The position numbers were made by a program, and so were the translations under genes. A model generated the notes under the pieces. It saw only the letters and a program-made list of their open reading frames with translations, was not told the origin of the DNA and made no database searches. 52,103 nt of DNA from Pseudomonadota bacterium (GTDB lineage Bacteria; Pseudomonadota; Gammaproteobacteria; Acidiferrobacterales; UBA6901): positions 1 to 52,103 of the forward strand of contig JAJXUF010000013.1 of the NCBI GenBank assembly GCA_021783175.1. The letters are read 5' to 3'. Below, one piece after another: positions 44,988 to 52,103 of this stretch. How positions within the stretch are numbered: the stretch's first letter is position 1; every line of letters starts with the position of its first letter.

Positions 44988-46250
44988 CTAGCCCGTCGGC
45001 AGGGCAACTACGGACTGTCCAGGACCTCTGGCTTTGGCGTTCCCTAGGGCTTCGTCCACACGTTTCAGCAGGCTTGCGGGCTTGTCGCCCGGCGCATACA
45101 CCGTCAATACACTGGAAAAGCTTGGCAGGGCCAGTGATTGCCCGCAGTGGCTGATACTGATGTTATGCGCACGCCTTTGAGCCTTCTCCAAAGCGCATGC
45201 GGCCCCCTCCCGCTGAGTATTGGGAAAGAGCACAGCAAATTCATCGTTGCCGTAGCGCGCAACCATATCGTAGCTGCGGAACTGCGACATGACTTCGCGG
45301 CTGTAGAAATTCAGCACTGCGTCGCCAGCGTCCCGACCGTAGCGGGCATTTATCTCTCCGAGTTGGTCTAAATCGATAAGCGCCAGCGCCAAGGAAAATC
45401 CATAGCGACGCGCTCGGCCGACCTCGCTCTCCAGCTGACGCAGAAATGCCGCCCGATTGGGCAAGCCGGTAAGCTCATCCGTCAGGCTGTAGCGTTGTGC
45501 CTTGTCTAGGGCATTGACCAGGCGACGTCTGTCATCGTGTATTACATTGAGATAGCGGGTGGTGGCGTGCAGATTTTTGTCGAGCGAGCTCTGGCTTTGA
45601 AGCAGATCTCCCAGCCCATCGACCAGAAGTTTCCTCAGGTCGTCGACGTCTCCGCTCGACTGTTTGATGTTCGCTATGCTCGTTCTAAGAATATTGTCAA
45701 ACTCCCTGCTGCGCGCGAGCGTGTCCGCAACATTGCGCGCCAATTGCACTTGCAGCGCCTCAATGTCATTCGCCTCACCCGTTGCCGTTGAATCGTCCGT
45801 GTTAGTCGCATCGATTTGCGCTAGGTCCGCTTCGCCGGGCAGGATTTCGCCGCCGTCAGCGGCCGCCTCCTCCGGTTCAGCCACCTCAGGTGGCGTCGCT
45901 TGCGCCTTGATCTCCTGTTGTTGCGTTGGGCCTGCGCTCGCAGCGATATCCTTGCCGGCATCATCCGCGGTTGCTGAAGGCAGGTAGGCAGCCAGGCGTT
46001 GTCGCAACACGCGCGCCTTGATCCGTGTTACCGGATCGTTCATCGGCTTGCTAATATAATTGTCGAGCACCCGGCCGAGAAAGGTAATAAAAGCCTGTTC
46101 TATTCCCCCGTCCCTTCCTACGTAACGCCGCAGCGCACGATCCATCAAACCGTAGAGGATTTCCCCTTCGGTGGTCCGGCGCAGGCCTTCCAAAAGTTGT
46201 TTGACGCTGTCTAGGACGGTGCCGCCAGCGTTCGATTCGTGGGGTTGCAC
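44988..46250 (-). CDS. GGDEF-domain protein with unnamed N-terminal domain; signature GNDEF, I-site intact
   Basis: 420 residues from GTG 46250. N-terminal helical domain with DPVTRIKARVLRQRLAAYLP (about 72-91), shared with the proteins at 9253 and 43495. An acidic Ala/Glu-rich linker, a long helical region (about 175-235) and a GGDEF domain follow. The signature is GNDEF (334-338): the second Gly is Asn but Asp and Glu remain, so this is the one protein of the four that might still make c-di-GMP. The I-site is RSYD (325-328). It is divergent from the DUF502 gene. Confidence 0.88.
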   Translation of the reverse strand: MQPHESNAGGTVLDSVKQLLEGLRRTTEGEILYGLMDRALRRYVGRDGGIEQAFITFLGRVLDNYISKPMNDPVTRIKARVLRQRLAAYLPSATADDAGKDIAASAGPTQQQEIKAQATPPEVAEPEEAAADGGEILPGEADLAQIDATNTDDSTATGEANDIEALQVQLARNVADTLARSREFDNILRTSIANIKQSSGDVDDLRKLLVDGLGDLLQSQSSLDKNLHATTRYLNVIHDDRRRLVNALDKAQRYSLTDELTGLPNRAAFLRQLESEVGRARRYGFSLALALIDLDQLGEINARYGRDAGDAVLNFYSREVMSQFRSYDMVARYGNDEFAVLFPNTQREGAACALEKAQRRAHNISISHCGQSLALPSFSSVLTVYAPGDKPASLLKRVDEALGNAKARGPGQSVVALPTG

Positions 46251-46495
46251 AGACCTACCTCGAATGAAGCAAGTACACTGCTATCTATTGGTTATACGCC
46301 CCAAACCCGCCCCGATGTTCCACGGGCTGGCAACATCCGACTGGCGCCCTAATGCGGCGGACGGACGGATCAAGGTGCGAAGCCGAAGCGTGAATTCTTG
46401 CAGCTAAATACCGACCACTTGGGACAATTGTCAATCCGCGTCCGCTTGCGCCGGTATACACTCACTGCCGTGTAGACAACGAGGAGATGCACGAA

Positions 46496-47089
46496 ATGAA
46501 AGGCCTGAGCAAGACGTTCTTCACCGGGTTGGCGGCAGTCCTGCCCGTGGCGGTTACGCTCTATATTCTGATCTGGTTTGTCTCCTGGGCGGAGTCAATA
46601 CTTGGTTCGGTGATCAAGCTGGTATTGCCGGTCGGCCTTTATCATGAAGGCATGGGGGTCGTCGCAGGTCTGCTGCTGGTGCTCGCCCTGGGCGTACTCA
46701 TGAGGGCATTGATCGTGCGCAGCCTGTTCAGTTGGGGCGAGAACCTCTTGAGTCGCATTCCGCTGGTCAAGGCCATCTACGGGTCCGTGCGCGATTTAAT
46801 GGGTTTCTTCTCAGGCAGCGGAGAACAGGGGTTTAGTCACGTCGTGCTGGTCCGGCTGGGTGATGCCAACGTCAGCGCCTTGGGCTTCGTCACGCGCCAG
46901 GATTTCGCAGGCTTTCCGCACGGGATGGCCGGCGACGATACAGTTGCCGTCTATATCCCGCTAAGTTATCAGCTCGGAGGCCACACCCTACTGGTTTCGC
47001 GGAGCGCACTGAGGCCGGTCGATATGTCGATGCAGGATGCGATGCGTTTCGCCGTGACCGCCGGCATGACGGCAGGTGCTCGGCGCTAG
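46496..47089 (+). CDS. DUF502 family membrane protein
   Basis: 197 residues. Two membrane helices (about 6-30 and 52-75) are followed by a conserved cytoplasmic block with RIPLVKAIYGSVRDLMGFF, typical of DUF502. The role of the family is not established. ATG 46496 is chosen because GAGGAG (46481-46486) lies 9 nt before it; the ATG at 46487 directly abuts that site and is unlikely. It converges on mdh with 13 nt between ends. Confidence 0.88.
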   Translation: MKGLSKTFFTGLAAVLPVAVTLYILIWFVSWAESILGSVIKLVLPVGLYHEGMGVVAGLLLVLALGVLMRALIVRSLFSWGENLLSRIPLVKAIYGSVRDLMGFFSGSGEQGFSHVVLVRLGDANVSALGFVTRQDFAGFPHGMAGDDTVAVYIPLSYQLGGHTLLVSRSALRPVDMSMQDAMRFAVTAGMTAGARR

Positions 47090-47102
47090 ATACGCGGCCT
47101 GA

Positions 47103-48032
47103 TCAGTTGAGTTTGAGGCGCGCGATGTCAGCCCGGACATTCTCCGCAGACCGGTTGAAGTAGCCAGCCTCTTCGTCATTGAGCTGCAGTTCCACCACTT
47201 TTTCCACGCCGCCGCTGCCGAGGACTACCGGAACGCCCATGCAGATTCCGCGCTGGTTGTATTCACCATCGAGCACGGCAACGCATGGAAGAATGCGCTT
47301 GCGTTCATGTTGAACAGAATCCACCATCGTGGCTATTGCCGCTGCCGGTGCATCGTACGCACTGCTGTTTTTGCGTAGTGCCAGGATCTCAGCACCGCCC
47401 TGGCGCGTGCGCTCGGCAATCCGGGCAACCGTCTGGGCGTCGAGGAAGCGATCAATAGGTATGCCGTTGATGCACGTGTAACGCGGCAGCGGCACCATGG
47501 TATCTCCATGACCGCCGAGCACCATGGCAGAAATGTCTTTGACAGAAAACCCGGTTTCCATGGCAACGAAACTGGCCATGCGCGTTGAGTCGAGAACTCC
47601 GGAAAGCCCGAAAACCCTGTTGCGCTCCCAGCGACTTCTTTTCCAGGCAACATAGGTAAGAACGTCCACCGGGTTGGTCACAATAAGTATCATGGCATCA
47701 GGTGCCGAGCGTACTGCCTGATCCACCGCTGCTGTCACGACCGGTACGTTGGCGTCCAGGACATCGGATCGCGACATGCCAGGTTTGCGAGGCAGCCCGG
47801 CGGTGATAATGATCATATCCGAGTTGGCCATCGCTGCAAGATCGTTGTAGCCGGTCAGCTTGGTATCAAATCCGAATATTGGTGCCGATTCTTGAATGTC
47901 CAGCGCAGTTCCCTGAGGAACGCCGTCCTTGATATCGATAAGTACCACCTCACGACACAGTTCGGCCTTTGCAAGATTGTAAGCGGTAGACTCGCCGACG
48001 CGCCCGGCTCCAACGATGGTGATCTTTTTCAT
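47103..48032 (-). CDS. mdh: Malate dehydrogenase (LDH-like type)
   Basis: 309 residues, NAD-dependent oxidation of malate to oxaloacetate in the TCA cycle. GAGRVGES at the N-terminus binds NAD. The arginine in GLPRKPGMSR is characteristic of malate- rather than lactate-specific enzymes, and the catalytic His is in GGHGDTM. This is the LDH-like class, unlike the E. coli type. ATG 48032 is set by AAGGAG 5 nt upstream; an earlier in-frame start would place that site inside the gene. A minus-strand TATACT (48094-48089) could be its -10. It lies 120 nt downstream of the malic-enzyme gene on the same strand. Confidence 0.94.
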   Translation of the reverse strand: MKKITIVGAGRVGESTAYNLAKAELCREVVLIDIKDGVPQGTALDIQESAPIFGFDTKLTGYNDLAAMANSDMIIITAGLPRKPGMSRSDVLDANVPVVTAAVDQAVRSAPDAMILIVTNPVDVLTYVAWKRSRWERNRVFGLSGVLDSTRMASFVAMETGFSVKDISAMVLGGHGDTMVPLPRYTCINGIPIDRFLDAQTVARIAERTRQGGAEILALRKNSSAYDAPAAAIATMVDSVQHERKRILPCVAVLDGEYNQRGICMGVPVVLGSGGVEKVVELQLNDEEAGYFNRSAENVRADIARLKLN

Positions 48033-48152
48033 GACGGCTCCTTTCTTCCCCCGGGGGACGCGGGTTTCCTGATCAGCACACAATAACTAGTATAGAACGA
48101 CCCCGTCTTTGAATGTTCCCTGATCCCTGGTGTCGAGCGATCTCGCCGGCGG

Positions 48153-49403
48153 TTAGCCAGCTTTGCGGTAGTGTTTCGGGTAGCCGGCGCGGGCAACGCC
48201 GGAGTCGATGGCTGCCTGAGCCACCGCCGGCGGCACAACCTGGATGAGCCTCGGATCTAGAGGCTTGGGAATAATGTAGTCAGGACCATAACTCAGGCTC
48301 GCAAGCTTATAAGCCTCAAGCACCTGTGTCGGCACTGGCTCGTGCGTCAGTGCGCATAGCGCCCTGACCGCGGCAATCATCATCTGCTGGTTGACGCTGC
48401 GCGCGCGCACATCCAATGCTCCACGGAAGATGAAAGGGAATCCAAGAACGTTGTTAATCTGGTTGGGAAAATCAGACCGGCCCGTGGCCATGATCAGATC
48501 CTTGCGCACTCGTTGTGCGGCTTCGGGGCGAATCTCCGGGTCCGGATTGGAGAGCGCGAAAATGATCGGCTTGGGCGCCATGTCTGCGACCATGTCCTCC
48601 GTGACCAGATTGGCTGCGGATACGCCGACAAAGACGTCGGCATCCACCATCGCGTCCGCAAGGCTGCGGCGCTGCGTGGCACGGGCAAAACGTTTTTTGT
48701 ATACGTTGAGGTCGTCGCGTCCGGAATGGATCACGCCCTTACTGTCTACCAGCAGGATGTTTTCAATGTTTGCGCCCAGCGCCACAAGCAGACCCATGGA
48801 GGTCAATCCGGCGGCACCGGCACCTAGGCAAACGATGCGCGCCTGGGCGAGTTTCTTGCCTTGCAGTTCCAGGGCGTTGAGCAGGCCGGCTGCAATAATA
48901 ACTGCCGTGCCATGCTGGTCGTCATGAAATACCGGGATATCCAGGCGCTCCATGAGAGCTTCTTCGATGACGAAACATTCCGGTGCGGCAATATCTTCAA
49001 GATTGATTCCGCCAAATGTCGGGGCAATCGCCGTCACTGCGTCAATAAACTGTTCGGTCGTGTGCGATTTAATTTCGATGTCGTACACATCGATGCCGGC
49101 AAAGTACTTGAAAAGTACGGCCTTGCCTTCCAGAACCGGTTTGGCAGCCAAGGGGCCAACATTACCCAGGCCAAGTACCGCGGTTCCATCGGTGATAACC
49201 GCGACCAAGTTACCCTTGTTGGTGTAGCGGTACGCGTTCTCCGGGTCCGCAGCAATGGCGCGCACCGGTTCGGCCACGCCCGGTGTGTAGGCCAGAGACA
49301 AGTCATACTGCGAAACGCAGGGTTTGCTCGGGGTAACACTCAGTTTGCCGGGAACAGGCAAGGCGTGATAGTCGAGAGCAGCTTGTTTTAGGTCATTTTC
49401 CAT
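48153..49403 (-). CDS. Malic enzyme, short form (MaeB-like without phosphotransacetylase domain)
   Basis: 416 residues. Oxidative decarboxylation of malate to pyruvate with NAD(P). [15 protein letters not shown], the metal-binding [26 protein letters not shown] region (key stretch [12 protein letters not shown]), FHDDQHGTA and the nucleotide-binding LGAGAAG are present. The 750-residue MaeB of E. coli carries a C-terminal phosphotransacetylase-like domain that is absent here, so the protein is a stand-alone catalytic unit. The neighbouring mdh acts on the same substrate. Confidence 0.94.
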   Translation of the reverse strand: MENDLKQAALDYHALPVPGKLSVTPSKPCVSQYDLSLAYTPGVAEPVRAIAADPENAYRYTNKGNLVAVITDGTAVLGLGNVGPLAAKPVLEGKAVLFKYFAGIDVYDIEIKSHTTEQFIDAVTAIAPTFGGINLEDIAAPECFVIEEALMERLDIPVFHDDQHGTAVIIAAGLLNALELQGKKLAQARIVCLGAGAAGLTSMGLLVALGANIENILLVDSKGVIHSGRDDLNVYKKRFARATQRRSLADAMVDADVFVGVSAANLVTEDMVADMAPKPIIFALSNPDPEIRPEAAQRVRKDLIMATGRSDFPNQINNVLGFPFIFRGALDVRARSVNQQMMIAAVRALCALTHEPVPTQVLEAYKLASLSYGPDYIIPKPLDPRLIQVVPPAVAQAAIDSGVARAGYPKHYRKAG

Positions 49404-49806
49404 ACTTGTCTCAAGTTCCTGAGGGATGAACGTTGGGGTGGTTGCCGCGCATGGCCTGCCTAGGGCGATCTTGAGCTAACCGGGTGTGTAAAGGGCAGGA
49501 TTCGTGTCCGACTGTTACAGTCCGCCGCTTTTATAATACACCGACATCCAGCTTGGCACCTCCCGTCCGGAGCGTTTAGCCAATTATTGGGCCAATGATC
49601 AGTTGCCCGCCGCCGCCGTGCAGTCTTTTCGCGCCATGCTGCGGGCAGACGCGCTGTCGCGCAAAGCGCGCCGTTGCAGTATAGCCACCAGGGCGCCGGC
49701 GCTGATTCGCCGATCCTGAGATCGCCCGGTATAGGCAAGTCGGGGTCCAAAAGCAAAAAGGCGCCTTGCGGCGCCTTTCATCGTTTGCTGCAAAGATGCC
49801 GCCTTG
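49404..49806. other. 403-nt intergenic stretch between malic enzyme and rpmE
   Basis: No gene seen. It holds the rpmE terminator near its right end (49749-49778) and should hold the malic-enzyme promoter at its left end. Nothing else can be supported. Confidence 0.55.
49749..49778 (-). terminator. Intrinsic terminator of rpmE
   Basis: Read on the minus strand, AAAGGCGCC (49778-49770), loop GCAA and GGCGCCTTT (49765-49757) form a 9-bp stem followed by TTTTGCTTTT-like T-rich sequence. It lies about 30 nt after the rpmE stop. Confidence 0.9.
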
Positions 49807-50019
49807 TTAGCGTTTTGCACCCATGCCGTACTTCTGACGGAACTTCTCAACTCGCCCTGCGCTGTCGACGATCTTCTGCTTCCCGGTGTAGAACGGGTGG
49901 CAGCTGGCGCAGACTTCCACCTGCAGTTCATGACCAAGGGTGGAGCGGGTCGTAAAGCTGTTGCCACAGGCACAGCTTACCTGGATTTCCTTGTATTCGG
50001 GGTGTATTCCGGCTTTCAT
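49807..50019 (-). CDS. rpmE: 50S ribosomal protein L31, zinc-binding form
   Basis: 70 residues. Four cysteines, C16, C18, C37 and C40 (CACG and CASC), form the zinc ribbon of the C+ form of L31. [15 protein letters not shown] and HPFYTGKQK are diagnostic. GAGGTAACCC lies just before ATG 50019. It has its own terminator and appears monocistronic. The zinc form is the one used under zinc-replete growth in species that have both forms; no C- paralogue lies in this window. Confidence 0.97.
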   Translation of the reverse strand: MKAGIHPEYKEIQVSCACGNSFTTRSTLGHELQVEVCASCHPFYTGKQKIVDSAGRVEKFRQKYGMGAKR

Positions 50020-50399
50020 GGGTTACCTCTGGTCTGCGGGTCGGTTAACAGGATCCCAAGGGGCGAGCATATTAAGCAAATCCCGATTGCGAAGCAAGTC
50101 CGGGTCTCCTGGCAGGTGCATCCAGAAGTGCTTCGTGCAACCGGGCGACAAAGCCGGAGAAACGCTCGTCAAACGCCACACGGTGGCTGTGCGGGGCATT
50201 GCCAGTCAATTCACCCAAGCGATGTGGCGCTGCTCGCCCACACAGACGCATCGGGTTGGACGCCGTCATCGTCGGCGACGGATGCGCTGATGCCGCACGC
50301 GTAGCGGGCTCTGTAATGGAGCCGGAGCAAAGGGGTGGCGTTTGCGGTCTTGGCTGCAGAACAACTGGCAAGAGGAGCAGATTAATGGCGAAGACAAAC
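50020..50399. other. 380-nt stretch between rpmE and the intron-encoded pseudogene
   Basis: No intact gene. It should contain the rpmE promoter at its left end. The right part (about 50110-50399) may be remnants of group II intron domains I-IV, since it leads into the reverse-transcriptase remnant, but I cannot identify a 5' intron end (GTGCG-type) with confidence. Confidence 0.4.
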
Positions 50400-51320
50400 A
50401 GCCATCCTGTATTGCCAAGCGCCAAGTGTGGCAGGCGTACAGGCGATTCAGGGCCAATCACCGTGCGTCCGGTGTCGAGGGGCAATCCGCTGCGCAGTTT
50501 GACGAGAACCTAAGCATCAATCTCTGCAAGCCATGGAACCCGATGGCCTCCCGCAACTATCTGCCGCGCCCCGGTGCGGCGGGTCGAGATACCGAAGGAC
50601 AATGGCGGGACGAGCCTGCTCGGCATTCCAACTGTCAGTCATCGCATTGCCCGGACGGTAGGCAAAGACATTTTTGAAAAGACGGCCTTCCATTCGGATT
50701 CCTGTGGGTTCCGCCCCTGAAATCGGCAAGGCAGGCACTTAGCGCAACGCGCGTTTGTTGGTGGCGCTAAGATTGGGTGCTGGAGCTCGATATCCGCGTC
50801 TACTTTGACAGTCTCCAAGATCTAATCTAATGTGCGACCCGCTACGCCGATAGCCGTGTGGGTGTTGTTGTGTGTGTCGAATGGTTAACGGCACCCATGC
50901 CGGTTGGAAGACGGCAGCCGGATGGAACGACGCAAAGGGATATCCAGGGCGGTTTCATCTCGCCGATCCTGAGCAATCTCTGATCTGCCTACTGCTTTAA
51001 TCGCCGGATGCAGGAGCATTATCCCGCCATCCCGTTCAAGCGGTTCGCCGACGATGCCATCTGCCACTGCACGACGCTCGCCCAGGCGCAGCACCTGCGC
51101 CAGGTACTCGAGGCGCGGATTGTGCAGCATCGCCTGGAACTGCATCCGCAGAAGACCAGGATCACCCACTGCAAGGACAGCGGTTGCCGAGGGAGCTATC
51201 TTAACCAGTCCTAATAAGGACTTCCTCGGATATCGCTTCAGGCCCCGGCGTTTGAAGAACCGGCAGGGCGCGTCCTTCTTCGGGATCTCCCAGGGATGTG
51301 AGCAACCAGGCCGCGAAGGT
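50400..51320 (+). pseudogene. Group II intron reverse transcriptase/maturase, decayed
   Basis: Recognisable pieces of an LtrA-like protein lie in order but in shifting frames. The first is VWQAYRRFRANHRASGVEGQS to NLCKPWNPMASRNYLP (about 50427-50570). After a +1 shift near 50573 comes RRVEIPKDNGGT, LLGIPTV and HRIARTVGKDIFE. A stop near 50718 follows. In another frame, with an internal stop, come KSARQALSATRVCWW and DWVLELDIRVYFDSL. Then come QGGFISPILSNL (about 50950-50980), RFADDAICHC (the FADD catalytic motif, about 51040) and LELHPQKTRITHCKD, followed by further stops and shifts. The last piece is DFLGYRFRPRRLKNR (about 51220-51260). Several frameshifts and stops make it non-functional. 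Confidence 0.88.
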
Positions 51321-51404
51321 AATGCGCTGGGCGTTGCATAAAAAGAGCGACTAAATTCTTGCTCTTTGCCCAGTGGCAACCAGTGCGGCCGCAGGCTGGA
51401 TAAT

Positions 51405-51480
51405 GGGAACGCTGCGAGTCGGGAGGCTCCCGCCCCGTTCTGCGATCGCCGGGGGGTGAGATTGCGGCGGGCGACTGACT
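51405..51480 (+). ncRNA. Remnant of group II intron domains V and VI
   Basis: GGGAACGCTGCGAGTCGGGA through CCCGCCCCGTTCT (51405-51441) resembles domain V: GGAACG can pair with CGTTCT around an inner hairpin. TGCGATCGCC GGGGGGTGAGATT (51441-51464) then matches the usual domain VI start with its GGGGGTGAGAT block and branch A. Domain V normally has an AGC triad in GAGCCG; here it reads AAC, consistent with loss of splicing. It lies where an intron 3' end is expected, after the reverse-transcriptase remnant. The intron probably ends near 51480-51484. Confidence 0.6.
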
Positions 51481-51567
51481 TATCGAGTCAAGCGTCGTGG
51501 GCTGCGCACGCAGCCGAAAGAAATATTGAACAATGAATTTGTCTGAGAACAGGGGAAAACGCACACC

Positions 51568-52103
51568 ATGAATGTCTGCCACAGGACTGTCACGCAGTCC
51601 AAAGCTATTCGTCTTTCTGCCCGGGTCCGCTTCATCGCTGCACTGGCTTTAAGCCTCACCCTGGTTGCCTGTGGTGGTGGCAGCGGAAGTAGTGGAGGGG
51701 CAGGGACCGCCACTCCGACCGCGGTCCTGAACCAATGGACCTGGGAGGGGGGATCCAACACCGTTGACGCCGCAGGCGTCTATGGCACGCTCGGTACCTC
51801 CGCCTCCACTAATGTCCCGGGCGCGCGGTTCGGCGCCGTCGACTGGACCGACGCGAACGGCAACCGCTGGCTCTTCGGGGGTTTCGGGCATGACTCGGCC
51901 GGGACGCGGGACTATCTCAATGACCTGTGGAAATTCAGTCCGACCTCCAACCAATGGGCCTGGGAGGGGGGATCCAACACCATTGACGCCGCAGGCGTCT
52001 ACGGCACGCTCGGTACCCCCGCTCCTGGAAATATTCCCGGGGCGCGCAGGTATGCCGTCGATTGGACCGACGCGCGCGGCAACCTCTGGCTCTTCGGCGG
52101 CGA
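51568..52103 (+). CDS. Kelch-like repeat lipoprotein (runs off the window)
   Basis: Starts at ATG 51568 and is open to the window end (about 178 residues seen). A signal sequence ends in the lipobox LVAC, followed by a Gly/Ser-rich linker (GGGSGSSGG), so the protein is probably an outer-membrane or surface lipoprotein. The mature part has 73-residue repeats: NQWTWEGGSNTVDAAGVYG, PGAR-GAVDWTDANGN, LWLFGGFG and LNDLWKFSPTS are the recurring blocks, typical of galactose-oxidase/kelch beta-propellers of unknown ligand. It lies directly behind the intron remnant. Confidence 0.85.
   Translation, partial: MNVCHRTVTQSKAIRLSARVRFIAALALSLTLVACGGGSGSSGGAGTATPTAVLNQWTWEGGSNTVDAAGVYGTLGTSASTNVPGARFGAVDWTDANGNRWLFGGFGHDSAGTRDYLNDLWKFSPTSNQWAWEGGSNTIDAAGVYGTLGTPAPGNIPGARRYAVDWTDARGNLWLFGG
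51731..52103 (+). repeat. 219-nt tandem coding repeat in the kelch gene
   Basis: AACCAATGG...GGATCCAACACC at about 51730-51765 returns at about 51949-51984, a period of 219 nt (73 codons). Over the first ~60 nt the copies differ at only a few positions, so they are recent duplications or kept alike by recombination. At least one and a half copies are in the window. Confidence 0.85.

Noticed and set aside
46423..46432. GACAATTGTC palindrome upstream of the DUF502 gene
   Set aside because: A 10-bp palindrome alone is expected by chance at this scale and is not placed on a convincing promoter.
49532..49537. Perfect TATAAT on the + strand
   Set aside because: No -35 element at 16-18 nt and no + strand gene follows; rpmE and malic enzyme are both on the other strand.
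50072..50485. 137-codon minus-strand frame with a hydrophobic stretch beside rpmE
   Set aside because: It crosses the start of the intron-protein remnant on the other strand and matches nothing known.

Overview
This window is GC-rich, densely coded bacterial chromosome. Gene content and order point to a gammaproteobacterium: polA with a nearby DUF2782 gene, tesA divergent from ybbA-ybbP, fused FadB-type proteins, prmB, zinc-type rpmE and an LDH-like malate dehydrogenase. I cannot name the genus. No tRNA, rRNA or CRISPR array was seen. Most of the window looks like ordinary chromosome. The last ~2 kb (a decayed group II intron and a kelch-repeat lipoprotein) looks acquired.

Layout. 1-9 kb: polA (cut by the window edge), a LOG-family protein, a DUF2782 protein, a BPSS1780-type membrane protein with a double hairpin/terminator behind it, a histone-deacetylase-family enzyme, a GGDEF protein and uvrD. 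9-16.5 kb: a second GGDEF protein, two paralogous PilZ proteins, an AcuI/YhdH reductase, modABC and a LON-substrate-binding-domain protein. 16.8-29.4 kb: a fatty-acid beta-oxidation cluster. Its first gene is one 2432-residue reading frame that joins FixC/ETF-QO-like, FixX-like ferredoxin, a degenerate acyl-CoA dehydrogenase, a catalytic acyl-CoA dehydrogenase, ETF-beta-like and ETF-alpha modules. Thiolase, FadB-type and acyl-CoA ligase genes follow. 29.4-37.3 kb: mscL, prmB, an OYE-family reductase, a DUF523-DUF1722 protein, tesA and ybbA-ybbP. 37.5-43.3 kb: a TonB-dependent receptor, its own ExbB-ExbD-TonB set and a secreted phosphatase-family enzyme, preceded by a Pho-box-like direct repeat. 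43.5-46.3 kb: two more GGDEF proteins. 46.5-50 kb: a DUF502 protein, mdh, malic enzyme and rpmE. 50.4-52.1 kb: group II intron debris, then the start of a kelch-repeat lipoprotein.

How the parts work together. In the beta-oxidation cluster the ligase would activate fatty acids. The fused protein would carry out the first oxidation and could pass electrons through ETF to an ETF-QO-like module within one chain. FadB and thiolase would complete the cycle. Second, all four GGDEF proteins have an altered GGDEF signature but keep the RxxD I-site, and two PilZ proteins lie among them. This looks more like a set of c-di-GMP receptors than of synthases. Third, the TonB cluster looks like a self-contained import and hydrolysis system for a phosphate ester, possibly induced by phosphate starvation. 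The fused protein is the strongest candidate for an undescribed system.
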